Assembly: GCA_035236585.1 (NCBI GenBank)
Contig: CP141131.1
Coordinates: forward strand, 18,265,103 to 18,329,102
DNA: 64,000 bases
Source of the DNA: Warburgia ugandensis
Taxonomy: Eukaryota > Streptophyta > Magnoliopsida > Canellales > Canellaceae
Direction of reading: 5' to 3'
The translations under genes were made by a program, and so were the position numbers. This document shows, one piece after another, positions 24,623-36,514 of the stretch. The notes below the pieces were generated by a model. That model did no database searches. It was not told where the DNA came from and saw nothing but the letters and a program-made list of their open reading frames with translations. Position 1 is the stretch's first letter, and each line of letters opens with the position of its first letter.

Positions 24623-26966
24623 TTAAACCGTTTTCCAGTTCAAGTCTGGGTCAATGACTCCAGGCAGTTTCAATCCTACGGCGCTCAGCATGCTCCCTGA
24701 TAGAGCTCCTCTCCCATCCACCAAGGGTTTTCCACCGCAACTCTTGCAGGACAGTGCCACTTCACGGCTTCTGGTTCTTTCAAGATTAGAGGACAATCCC
24801 CCAGTGCATGTGCAGAAAGGAATCTGCAATTTCACAAACATCTTCCATTCAGATACTTGTGCAATTGCGGGACTACTATAATAACAAATTGAAGGTTCAA
24901 ATCACATATAAAATAGCATGCAACTGTGAACAGGAACTAAACAGTACAGGTATTTCTATGAGGGCAGCTAGCAATGAGGACAAAAAACAGTGATAACACA
25001 AATGCAAAGCCTACAGATGTCTTTGGAAGCATCTAGGAAGTTTTGATAGATACAAGAAATTACTATCCCAACATGGCCACTTTAAACGTGAATGTTTAGG
25101 TAAGGTACACACATCCACGTCTGTTTCTTGTATCTAGGTTTAGGAATACTAAGTGCAACCCCATATAAAGCAGATGTAAGCATTGTATGACAATATCCAT
25201 GAAAGGAAGAAGTCACAAACTAACCATTGAATCGAGCCCCTCATTACCTTTGCTTCCATAGAAATGGCGAACTATATTCCTTACTACCTCAACGGGCGCA
25301 GCAAAGTTAGAGAAAATTACCTGCAGGACATAAAAGCTTAGATTAGCATGGGCACTGTGCAGATTACATTCTAGTGTGCACAGAAAAGTACTATTAAATC
25401 AGATTAACAGCTTTGTTATTAAGCCCTCAAGCTGATAACAGACTGCCAATGCATGCCTCTGGAGGCCATTACCTTGGGGCAGGTCGTGTTAACCAGCCTT
25501 AAAGGCTAGCATGCAACTCCTTCAGTTCACATTGCAGCATTGAACTTGGTCAAAACCAAACAGAAATGCCCATCAAGGCCGAGTCTTCTTTGCAGACAAG
25601 TAAACAGAATGAATGAAAAACTTCAAGCAACAAAAAGAGAACAACAAATACTACACTTCGGCCAGTCAACAGGAAGGCAAAACTGCCAGAAGCAAAATTC
25701 CCCAAAAGTTTCTCCAGTTAAAAATTTCCATATTCAGACTGCGACAAGAATATTGTGAAGAGAATAGATAATTCCACATTTCATACACTTTTTACAACAA
25801 CTCTCCAATCAGCAGAGAAACATCCCCCAACCATACAGAGGAAACCATCCAAAAGTCTTGACCAGAAACATTTTGCATCCACGTCAATAGTTATAGATAA
25901 CAGGTTCTGCAACTTCAAGGAAGGCAAGAAGCATGGGTATCCAATTGAATCTCGAAGGCAGATGGTGACAGTGCACCATCACCGAAGATTCATGGATTTC
26001 TCAATCCCCCTTCAGTCAAAACCATTAAAAGACCCAATTCTTCACCATTCGCCAAAGGGGTGGATTTGTTAGACCTTCATCCTGCAGAAAATAGTGTGAT
26101 TTGGAATTTCCTGAAACTACAATAAGCAGCGACAATAAGATGGAGCCTCTAGAAGAACAAACTGTCAGCAATATTGACCTATAGACAATCCCTTGACTGA
26201 GCAACAGACAGTAGATCCAGTCGATCTAGACATGTAGAGGATTAGTGGCATTCTTCATGTCATGGAGCTGCAAACCTAATATATCCTATTTCGCATTGAT
26301 AAAATCATTCCAGGATGAATAGCATAAAGACCATCTTCCTGAATCATATTAGAATAACCTACACAGACGTGTGAGGCCTTCACAAAAGCACAAGTGGTTG
26401 GTGCCTGAAACAAAATAACCCAAAGAAAGCAGATTCGAGACGCAGCACAAAACAACCAAGGTTGCAAATCCCGCCCGAGAAAATGCCAAATCAGAACCCT
26501 AGATCCAGGATTGATCGATTGACAGCGTTTCTTTCTCGATCCTGCACGAAACCGCTCACAGAAAAGGAAAACCAAACTTCAAAAAGACTAGAGACAGCAG
26601 AACCATTTGCTGTGAACTGCCTTCCCAAGAAAGCAACATCAACCAACAATCATCCCCAAACAAGGTGGCGTTGCCCCCGCAAGATTTCATCTTCCTTCAC
26701 TTTCAGGAATCCAAGAAAACCTACGAGCCCTAGAATGCAAACAGATCTATATTGCCTAACCCTAGGCCTTCCATCGACCAATAGTCTTCAGATTCTTCTT
26801 CCTTTTAAAAAAATCCAACCTTTTCCGCTCTCTACAAGTTCCCATCTTCTTCCTCTCTTCCAAGACAAGACAAACCTGTTCCAAACTGTGATTTCTTCCA
26901 TCTCCTCAGCATATCCATAGATCTTACAAAACCAAAGCCATCTGCAGAATCCCCGCCGGTTTCCAT
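24623..26966 (-). CDS. Small three-exon gene, 111-residue protein with four cysteines, family not recognised
   Basis: Proposed exons on the minus strand are 26966-26928, 25320-25225 and 24823-24623. All introns are GT-AG (donors GTAAGA and GTTAGT; acceptors after CTGCAG and TTGCAG) and in phase 0, and the joined frame stays open to a TAA. The protein starts METGGDSADG, continues with 'NFAAPVEVVRNIVRHFYG', and ends in a cysteine-rich part: C49-x-C51, then C71-x2-C74 in 'CKSCGGKPLVDGRG', before 'GVIDPDLNWKTV'. The CxC/CxxC spacing could bind zinc, which is inference. It is single copy here, lying between the two blocks. The third exon has the least random composition and is the best supported. 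Start codon, exon 1 and acceptor 3 are my choices; upstream exons or a pseudogene remain possible. Confidence 0.5.
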
Positions 26967-27799
26967 AGCATACTAATGCGTTCCGGAGAGAAATCTCCAC
27001 GAAAAACAACCAAAAAAATAGAAATCAAGAGCGAGGGTTTGAATACCTGTAACAGAAAGCCAAATGCGTTCTATCTAAATTTTGGAAAAATAATCATTTG
27101 AACAAGTTAAGGGTTTTTTGTAACTCGCTCTATCCAACCACACTTGAAGTAGTTTGTGGGGCCCATACATTTGATCATCCATTTTAGATGCCAAAAAGTA
27201 GCATTTGGCTAACTTCTTTCATTTGTTTCTTAGATCTAAGCCCTTCACTTTGTTCAACTTATGATGTTTAGCCTATTTATGAAAAGTCATGCAAATTGGA
27301 TAATTCTAACTACTTATTATTTAACTTTTAACACACAAATGGTCTTACTTAAAGCAATAAAAAAACATAGTCCACAGGCATTTATTCACAGACCATTTTT
27401 GGTGCCTAGATAGAGTCCAAACAAGTTGTGTGGATTAGATCTTTTGAAAATTATAAAAAGATATTGATATATGAGTGGTGTGCACTATCTTTAATACTTT
27501 ATCACCAACATAATTGAATAATGTTTCTTGTGCTAATTTCATCTACTATAGTAAATCTTAAATAAATTATAAAGAAAATTTCTTAGAGATACATATCATT
27601 TTTCTTTTGGAAAATGATATTCTCAACCCCTATGTTCACCTTACTCCCATCCCTTGCTTATATTTTGGGTATGTGTAGTTGTAAAGTATTGACTTTTATA
27701 GTGGAATGAGATTCATCAAGCAAACAAAGTATAAATGTGAGAACTAAAATAATTTGAATTTTATATTGATTGGCTATTTAGGTGTTACTTGATACCAAG
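26967..27799. other. Leader or promoter of the small gene, then AT-rich DNA
   Basis: Just upstream of the proposed ATG the minus strand has a pyrimidine-rich stretch and a TTACAG that could be an acceptor of a leader intron. From about 27100 the sequence is AT-rich and may already belong to the damaged end of the inverted G LTR, but I could not align it. Confidence 0.35.
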
Positions 27800-29763
27800 T
27801 AAGGAGAGCAACGCTGAAATAAACTTGGAGAGACATCTTAAGAGGTAGGCAATTTGACACTGCCAAGTTTCAAATAAACCTCAAAATGAGAAAATAGTTT
27901 GTGAACTATTTCTTGGTTGAAATAGTTTAATTATACTGATGGTTTGATACATATTCATGTTATTTGAACGTATATGATTTTCAAGTGGATCCATGATTTA
28001 TTATATGTTTTTTATATGTCAAAAACATGACATTTCTTGTTTGTGAAAGGACTAATATTGTTATGAATGATACATGCAAATTGATATATGATTTTAAATT
28101 CACGAAGCATATTCATGGTTTTGAAAGAAAGATGAATTATTCAGTTTTAAGGTATTCAAATGTTTACCTTACTTATAAGACACGAGAAAAATGTGATTTG
28201 TATATACATGATCTCCATGTTTGAAAGGAATGCTTGAAATGCATGTTGTATAAGGTATGCAATTCATATCATATTATTTTGAGACATATGAATAGGAAAT
28301 GATTTGGCTATTGAGCCATGCTTTGAAATGAATACTTGAGATGCATGATTTTGCTTAACATATACAAATTATTCAATATGATTTAAGATATATTGATTTT
28401 GATCTTTTGCTTGTGGTTATCCACTGGTTGGTCTGCCTTGCTATGTGCACAAGAGACCATTGGTTGAGTCCACCTTGCTATGTGCATAAAGACTATTTGT
28501 TAGTCACCTTGTATCAATGCAAACGACTTGATAATTGCCCTATATGGGTCATCTACCTGACATGTGCTGTCAAAAGACATTTGGTTGGTCTACCTTGCTG
28601 TGTGCACAAGAGACCATTGGCTAAGTCTACCTTACTGTTGCACATGGTTTATTAGTTAGTCACCTCTGCATAAATGCAAAATGGCTCAGTGATTGCCCTA
28701 TATAGTTCATCTACCTAGCATATGTTGTCAAAGACGTTTAGCTGGTCCACCTTGCTATATGCACAAGAGACCATTGGTTGAGTTCGCCTTGCTGTGTGCA
28801 CAAGGATTATCAGTTAATCACCTTGCATAAGTGTAGAATAACTTGGTGATTGTCCTATTGGCTCATCTACCTGACATGTGTTGTCAAAAGACATTTGACT
28901 GATAAAATAGCCGAGGTGCATATGTGCATAATAATGATGCCTTTTAAAATGGCTGATGTGGATTTTAACCAATTATTACTTTAAATTTTGAGTAATCATA
29001 TGTTACTTGATTTGTCAAGTATAATGTAGATTTTATAGATGATGTACATACATATATATACACGCAAATGTGTGCTTATGATCCATTTCAAGTTATTGCT
29101 TGTGGCCATGTGATTTCATCATCAGAAAAACCTTTTTTCAAACAATTGTATGTGTATTGCAGTCATTTTCGGTTTTGTAGTATTAGATTATCTACTAAGT
29201 ATGTTGCATACGCAACTTACCATTTTTACCGTAGATCGATTATGAAAAAATAAAAAAGGAAACTAAGGTGCTAAGAAGACCATTTGTTTATTATGGAGTA
29301 TAAGTTGTGAGGTAATTTAGAGTTTCATTAAAGAACTCAAATCAGGTTGACATTATGTCTTTATTTTAATCTTATATATGATTTGAATTGTAATTGGGCT
29401 ATGTTTGATAAGTCCTAGAAAAAGTATAGATGTACCTAAAAAGGGGACGGAGTCTCCAATAATGTCTTTTTAAAAATAAATGGATGTTCATCAAGTACTT
29501 TGCATCACATGTGTTAAATATCTTATGTTCGAAGAACATAGGAAATTCTGCTAGATTTTCGATAGAAATGTAGCCCTCACTTTGCAAAAAATCCTTGTTT
29601 TGAGAAAAGATAAGATGATACTCAAGGTTTTACAAATGAATTTTAAAGAAAAATTTCTTCTGCTGTTATTTGAGTTTTCTAAAATGGTTATCAATAGAGA
29701 TCGATCTCGCTATATAAAGGTCTTTTATATTTAAAAAAGTGATTAAAAACCTAGGTTGTCACA
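27800..29763 (+). mobile_element. Family G LTR fragment in opposite orientation
   Basis: Its reverse complement aligns in order with the G LTRs of both blocks: 27812-27920 with about 7020-7110, 28280-28360 with about 6570-6700, 28950-29130 with about 2760-2960, 29160-29240 with about 2650-2720, and the end 'ctaggttgtcaca' (29751-29763) with the element terminus at 2152. The other end is not found, so it is truncated or too diverged. It is clearly older than the block copies. A three-unit tandem repeat lies inside it. Confidence 0.72.
28424..28893. repeat. Tandem repeat, three units of about 158 bp
   Basis: Each unit contains 'gccttgctatgtgcacaaga', 'gaccattggttgagt', 'ttagtcacctt', 'gattgccctatat' and 'catctacctgacatgtgctg' in that order. 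Units begin near 28424, 28582 and 28741. The array lies inside the inverted G LTR fragment; the G LTR at 6300-6560 has a shorter, diverged repeat of about 80 bp at the matching place. Confidence 0.8.
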
Positions 29764-31389
29764 CATTGCCATATTAATTGATCAATATGCCATGTTAGAA
29801 TAAGTTAACAGAGTTAACTACTATAATGGTAAGGGACATTATTGGAAAAAAATAACTAAATTTTTTTTGTCAAGTTATAATATGAGGGTTTTTTGTGAAA
29901 ACACTTGAAAAGTTCAGGATTACTTTATATATGTATATTTTTTTATTTATAATTTTGTCTTTTTTTAAAGGACAATGAGTTCCTATTCTCATACTCAAAT
30001 GACTTCTTTTTTTTTTTTGACACATGAAACTTTTTTCTTACTAATGTCTCATCCATGTAGGCAAATGGAATAACAACCACATTTAGAGTTATTAGTTCAC
30101 ACTAAAGTGTAAACTACTTAACTGTTCACGATTAGATATACTCTTGAAAACCTATAATTAGTTCATCGAAAAAGGCTTTTGCTAAGAAAATGGAGGTTGT
30201 AGAACAATTGGTACAACTTTGAGAAATTAAGCATAACATGACACTTCTTTCCTACAACGGCATAAGAATGAGTCTTTGTATCTATTTTGCGAGATGCCAA
30301 ACCTACTTCAATGCATTTCACAGATTTAAAAACTATTCAAATGAATGGCTAATCGGCCCTACAAGATAATGCAAATGTTTTAATGCTTATTATTATCAAT
30401 TAAGCACTCAACCTTTATAATGCAATATTACAATGAGCAATGATCTATGCAATTTTTCTTCTGGATATATAAATAATCCTCTCTATAGCTATCCATCTTG
30501 TTGGGCTCCATCTTAAGTAGGCCATGTTGCTCCAATCTTAATAATTGGATGACCTAATCCTTAGGATTGCTTGCCTGAATAATGTATCACTATATGTGTC
30601 AAATTTCACATTGTGGGTGATGCACATAAATAGTCTCACAAAGGAAATTGATGATTGAATTTTCTAGGGGTACAATCAGAGATTTATTATTTATCAAGTG
30701 ATTTTGGATTGCATTTTTTTCGTTACATCAAGTACTAAGATTACATTTTCTTAATTATCCATGGTCGTTAATTACATTTCTTTGATTACTGACTATATAT
30801 AGACTCTCTTTGATTACTAAATATATATAAAAATATAAAGAAAAGACCTTTGATTAGAGGTTGATGGAGTACAACCAAATTACGTACATAGATTAGTGAC
30901 TTCAATGATCTTTGTAGGATGGCTTGCATCAATTTTTACAATGTAATTGGGTTGTTGACTTGGTTTTATTACGTGGGCTAGTCAATAGCTAACATGAACA
31001 TGAACTCGATAAAAGTGTGTAACCTTCAGAGTCTCTCTGCCTAGTATTATGTGTAGTATTAATATATTCTCCTCTTAATTATTTAAGCATAGGTAGCTAT
31101 TTCCTTAAGTGCATGACAGTACTCTCTTCATGGTGATGAAGAAATTACAGAGCTTCTTGGGTGTAATATTTCACATTGCTTTATTCCTTATATGTTAGAG
31201 GAGAAGGTGTGCATCACTATCGACCAATTAACATTAAGAGGTCTAGAGGATTAACTCTATTAGAGTTGTTGTATGTCTTTTTCAAAAATGATATGTCATA
31301 TATGGTTTTGAACTTCCACAATTCAAGATTTTTGACTTGATGAAACCCTTGGTTAAAAATCATTGTCATATTAAAACTTGTTAGTTAAT
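29764..31389. other. AT-rich intergenic DNA, nothing recognised
   Basis: There are no frames above background, no LTR ends I can pair and no RNA gene. Confidence 0.5.
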
Positions 31390-31960
31390 GGTACCCGTCT
31401 AGTCAAGGTTCTTGATTTTTTACACTCTTTTCTTTTATGGGCCTCGTTTAGCTAGTTTCATCAATTTTAAGGATTTTTTAGGCTATTGGGCTCATTTAGC
31501 TAGAGTCCATGATTTGTGGGACTTTTCAAGTTGTAGACCCTATTTGGCTAGAGTCTATACTTTGTGATATTCCTCGAGTTGTAAGGCTTGTTTGCTTAGA
31601 GTCTATAATTTGTGACATTCTTCAAGTTGTGAGAGATATCTAGCTAGAGTCCTCATTTTGTTGGACTCCTCAAGCTACGGAGCTTATATGGCGAAAGTCC
31701 CTGATTTGTGAGACTTCTCGATCTATGAGGCCCATTTGCCTAGTCCATAATTTGTGGAAACTTTCAACTATGTGGTCCATTTGGTTAGAGTTCACAATAT
31801 GTAAGACTCTTCAAGTTGCAAGGAATATTTGGATAGAGACTATAAATTCTAGAACTTTATGAGCTACATGGCCGATTTAGCTAAAGTCATAATCTTTGAG
31901 ACTTTCTGACTTGTGGGGTCCATCTGGCTAGAGTCATTATTTTGTGGGGCACCTTAAGCT
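31390..31960. repeat. Degenerate tandem array, unit about 48 bp, about eleven units
   Basis: Units share 'tttggctagagtccataa', 'ttgtgggactcttcaag' and 'ttgtgaggc'. Spacing is about 48-49 bp and units differ at many positions, so the array is old. The array runs directly into block B; one unit-like copy is at positions 1-50 at the left edge of block A, so the array probably continues outside the window. Confidence 0.8.
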
Positions 31961-31974
31961 ACGATGCATGTTTA

Positions 31975-32250
31975 AGAATCTTAGACCATATGATTTTGAC
32001 TATGTTCAGGAGTCTCTACTAGGGTCCACTTTAGGAGTCTTAGCCTGATAGGACTTTGATTATGTTTGACATTCTCAATCAGGTCTACTCTAAGAGTCCT
32101 AGGCCATTTGGGAGTCTTAATTAGGGCCACTTTAGGAGTCTTAGGCTAATAGGATTTTGATTATGTTTTAGAGTCTCAATTGGAGTCTACTTTAAGGTCT
32201 TAGGCCAATAGGATTTAATTCTATTTAGGAGTCTCACTTGAGGCACACTA
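31975..32250. repeat. Degenerate tandem repeat, unit about 60 bp, block B
   Basis: This is the counterpart of 85-360, with the same order of 'ctttaggagtcttag' and 'ataggactttgattatgttt' units. It follows directly on the 48 bp array. Confidence 0.7.
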
Positions 32251-33139
32251 ATTTATTTTAAAATTTTAATAACCTGTGGACTTTGAAGTGTTTCAGCAAA
32301 TTGGATAAGAATAAAGAAAGAGGGCACCAACTTTTGATGTAGATTGAGGGTCACTTTCTTTTTGAACTTTTGACTCTTAGTTCTTAACATTGGAAGGGGC
32401 TCACTTAGGATTTCTTTTTTATTTAGTACTCTTCTAAGTCTGGGTTTGTGCAAAGCCTATCATTTTAAGAGTCAAAGTCAACTTAGGACTTCTATTTTGC
32501 TGTCCAAATTTACTTATCTTTTTGGACCCAACGATTTACTCTAAAAGTTTAATTATAGGAAAATCCTAAAATATTTAAAGAAAGTGGGCGCCAATTTCAA
32601 GTGTTAAATAGGGCTTGCTTATCTTTTGTTTCTTAATTCTAGTATATCCCTATTCATTAGGAGTTTGCAGAGTTATCTTTTAGGAAAAGTAGGGCTTCTC
32701 ATCTTAGTTGTCGAATAGGCAAACTTAGGACTCTTAACCATTTAGAAGTTTGAGAGTTCCTTTTTCTTTATTTATTTTATTTTTGATTTCAATAAAATTA
32801 GAACAATAGGGTGGAAGGCTAATTTAGTTAGAGATGGGCCCACTCTAGGTTACCAATGTTAAGCCATACCCCATACTAGAAAATTTGAGCAACTTTGACC
32901 TTAGTAGAGGACTCTTCTAAACATGGTGAGCTCTGCTTGAAAAATGAGAGCATACTAAAACTCAAGGAAAGAAAGAGAAGTGTTTCTCTCTAGGCATTCC
33001 GAGCTTTACCTATGAGAGAGATAGAGAGAGACTTGAGAAAATAGAAGAGGAGGAATCACCTTGATTGTTGAAAAACTCTCGAATGAACTGTGCATAATCC
33101 TCTTTTTTCTTTATGTTTCTCTCTCTTTGTAATTCTCTC
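32251..33139. other. Non-coding stretch, nothing recognised, block B
   Basis: This is the counterpart of 361-1269. Small frames are not conserved between copies. Confidence 0.4.
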
Positions 33140-33370
33140 TTAATCTCTTGTAAACTTAGCATATTTTTCTAAGCACCAAAGTAAAAAAAAATTGTAGCTT
33201 AACAAGTGAGATAAGAAGTAAAGAGCCTTGATTTTTTCCTCCATCTTGATGTGAATTTTAAGTAGTTGATTCAAGATCTTATTGAATAAATTCACATGTT
33301 CTAGAAGATTTGCACCATCCTCTATCTTCAACCCATAAAGCTTATGCTTTGAAATAAGCTTGTTAGTCAA
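33140..33370 (-). pseudogene. Ty1/copia gag fragment (block B)
   Basis: The 76-residue frame starts 'MTNKLISKHKLYGLKIEDG' and continues with 'NLLEHVNLFNKILNQLL' and 'MEEKIKAL', the plant copia Gag pattern. Downstream the frame differs from the block A copy because of small indels. No knuckle or pol domain follows. Confidence 0.65.
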
Positions 33371-33747
33371 ATTCTTCTTGTTATAAAGATTTTCCTACTT
33401 CCATAATGTAAGCATTGAATCTTCTCCCATAATGTTGAAGATAATAATATATGATAAATAGAGCCAAATTGTGTCGACTGCTATCCACGTCTTCCAAGGC
33501 ATCATTAGTTTTAGGATTCACAATTCTTTCCCTTTAAGACCTTCACAATGTTGTTGAACTAGATATCTTTCACTCATATAGGCCACAAAATAAAACTATA
33601 TTTTTAATCAAACTTCATAATATCAAATTTAGTATCTGATTCCTTTGTTGTCATGCTTTTTTTAAGTGCAAAAATTGAAAAGATTTATAGAAAATGATTC
33701 CATAAACATATCTTGATCTTTACTTCTTAAAATCCTCGAACTAATAG

Positions 33748-33759
33748 CTCTAATACCAT
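33748..33759 (-). other. Retroelement primer binding site (copia)
   Basis: The minus strand reads TGGTATTAGAGC, one base different from the plant initiator-Met tRNA site TGGTATCAGAGC. It sits one base from the LTR end at 33761, where a copia primer site should be. The block A copy (1862-1873) carries a further change. Confidence 0.7.
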
Positions 33760-34294
33760 TTGTTGTGTAATCCAACTAGCAAATTATAATATACACATCA
33801 AAATAAGAAAAGAAACTCAAAGATTAAAACAACACCAAATAAAACATAAGAAAGGATGTGGTGTGATAATATGTCTACATTTAGACAATAATGTTACTTT
33901 CTTCAATATGAGAGAAACTAAAGAATATGCAATATCTTTCCTTTAGTTTCCTTTGCTTGCACCTAGTCAATTCATTGATCTTCATAATAGGTAGTTGCCT
34001 TTAGAACAAGTCCCTATTTTCAACTAATTCTCTAGTGTGACAACCCAGTTTTTTTTATGCTTTTTTTTTCAAAATAAATTTTTTAATGCAGGATCGATCC
34101 CTATTTGAAAACAGTTTCGTAAAAGCAATGTAATGCAACAGAAGAATTTTCAATGAAATGAGTGCTATTGGACGTATGACATTCAACATGTCATTGTAAA
34201 GTACCTGATAGACATTCATTTGGGATTTAAAATACGATTGGAAACTCTGTTTCCTTTCAAATAACTTTAGACATGCAACATACTCAAGACTTAT

Positions 34295-36514
34295 TGTTGA
34301 TTGTTTTACTGCAAGTGCACGGGCTATTGTAGGGTAGCTTATGCAAGTACGGGTCGATCCCACGAGGACTTGATTTAAAATGGAGTTTTCAATAAAATCT
34401 AATTATTTAAAATTAAAAATAAATCACTCACAATTACTGGAATTATTAAAATGAGAATAAATGTTCAGATCTAATAAACTTCTCATAAATACAGAATTTC
34501 CAGTTCTTAAAGAAAACAAACAAAATCAAAGAATGGGAAAAAACTACTTCCCTATATCAATTTTTATCAAAATCTTCACTTCTAGTCTTCTAAAAGCTGA
34601 TCCTCCTTTACAAATATCTTCAACCCATTCTTGATTAGTGATCCACCGGTCGGATTTGACAGCTTCTTCAAAATGGTCAAGATCTAGGCTAAATTGTGAT
34701 TTCAGGATTTGGACGGCTCAGATTGATTTCTGGATTTCAGATCTAAGATCAGAAGCATTGGTTATGTCTAGGGATGTCCTAAGAATGAACCTGTAAAATT
34801 AATTTGAAATCAGATGAGAAAATAAGGAGAAATTGAAGATTTGTTTTTGATTAAGGCTAACCCGTTGATGGGTTAGGCCTTAGTTGATCTGATTCAGATT
34901 AGGCAATTCCTGGATAAGAAAAAGATGGATAAAACAGAACCGGGATAAACTGGGACACAGATGGAATTAAAAAGGGGACACAGATGGAATTAAACTAGAA
35001 ATAACAGATTTGTAATTTCGTTTAAAGAGGAGGGGTAAAACAGGAATTAAATGGGAAATCTGGTTTTTAAGAAAAACCAGATGAAAACCCTGTGAAGAAG
35101 AAGACCGGAGGAGGGAGAAGAGGAGGAGAGGGAAAGAAGAGAAGGAAGGAGGAAAAAGAGGGAAACCCGACTTGGGTTTCTAGTCTCCTTGCTGTCCGAC
35201 AACGCAGACACGCCGGAGAGGATGGCAGGAGAAGAGGGTAGATGAAGAACGCGGGTAAAGCTTGATCGGAGGAGATGGGGCGTCTTCCGGCTTCTGAAGA
35301 TTGCGTACCAGTCTGTCTGCTTCAGGTAGACAGAGAAAGACGATAGGCAAAGGATGGGGCAAACGTCAACCAAGGCTGGAGAACATCCGGTGGAGATCTG
35401 TGGAGGGAAGAGCGTGTCGAAAGGTGCTGTACTTGGAGATCTGGGGGTCTTACAGTCAGCAATAAGCGATAAGCGATGATGGAAGAAGCACTGGGGCAGA
35501 CTCCGGTGCTATTTGAAGATTAGAAATTCCAGTTGGGCAAGGCAATGGAAGCCTGGAGAAGTGGATTGGTTGGTCTGTGTGCTGGTCCATCGATGGTGAG
35601 CAGGGAGGAATTGGTGTGGTGCAGTAAGGATTGGATGCAAAGATTTGGGCGGTGAAGGTAAAGTAGAGATGGTGCGTGAAAGAAAGAGAGAGAAACTAGG
35701 ATGGTCCTAAGGAGAAGAAGGTGAGAAGAGGGGAATCTGGGTATGGTTGGGAAAGAGAGGAAGATGAGAAGAGAGAAAGAGCCTTGGGAGATAAGGGAGT
35801 AGAGAGAAACAAGAGAGAGGGCGGGAGAAGAGAGGAAGATGGGAAGAGCGTCGTGCGTTGAGAAGGGAGAGAAAAATATAAGAAGAGAGACTTGGGTACG
35901 TGAGAATGAGGAAGGGAAAAAGAAAAAGGAAAGAAGGAAAAAGAAAGAGGAGAAGGAAAAGGAAAGAAAGAAAAGAGAAAAAGGAAGGGAAAAAGGAAAA
36001 AGAAAGAAAAGAGAAAAGGAAAGAAAAGAAAGAAAAGGAAAGGAAGGAAAAAGAAAAGAAAGAAAAGGAGTGGGAAAGGAAAGAGAGAATAAAGGAAAGA
36101 AAAAGAGAATAAGGAGGAAAAGAGGAAGAAAAGGAAAGAGAAGTGGGGGAAAGATTTGCCTTTTACATGTTCTTTCCATTTTGTCCATGATTTCTATTTC
36201 ATCTATCTCCATGGGTGATCTGGTCCATCCATCGCCCTTTAAGATGATCTACACCGTTATCTTTTACTCGTATCCATCCGTGCGTCCTTTGGTTGATCTG
36301 CAAAAGAAAAGACTAAATTAGAATCATCTGAACCGCACATTAGTCATCTAATGAACTCTAATGATCATCTGACCATTGATTTTGACAAATTAAGGTTTGG
36401 ATGGTCAATTGGATTTATATTCAAAATCAAGCTAAGTTTTGTAAAATTGAACGGTTAGATGATCTAATTGAACGCTAAATTAGGGGAATTTTGACCAAAA
36501 TTAAACACTTAACA
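34295..36514 (-). mobile_element. Family P LTR-like insertion (2220 bp), block B only
   Basis: The ends are TGTTGATTG and ACTTAACA, with a perfect 5 bp target duplication CTTAT (34290-34294 and 36515-36519). Block A shows the empty site near 2479. Compared with 3419-5820 it is inverted: 'gcaagtgcacgggctattgt' lies at the left end and the purine-rich tract at 35840-36150 corresponds to the pyrimidine leader of the other copy. It has only one hairpin module and two copies of the 'gacacagatggaattaa' repeat. Strand is set opposite to the block A copy by convention. Confidence 0.85.
35840..36150. repeat. Purine-rich low-complexity tract in the P element
   Basis: This is an almost pure GA stretch of about 300 bp with GAAAG and GGAAA motifs. 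Both strands give long low-complexity frames (lysine/glutamate or phenylalanine/serine/leucine) that I do not accept as genes. Confidence 0.9.

Noticed and set aside
26462..26920. A 152-codon plus frame
   Set aside because: It is antisense to the proposed leader and first exon of the small minus-strand gene and looks like the complement of a pyrimidine-rich leader.
27100..27800. Left end of the inverted G LTR fragment
   Set aside because: I looked for the expected terminal TGTAAT and a CATTG target duplication but found neither, so I did not extend the element.
31390..31960. CRISPR-like regular spacing
   Set aside because: The unit is degenerate throughout, with no identical repeats separated by unique spacers, and the DNA is eukaryotic.
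35520..36321. A 230-codon minus frame and a 160-codon plus frame rich in lysine/glutamate or phenylalanine/serine
   Set aside because: Both come from the purine-rich tract of the P element and overlap each other on opposite strands.
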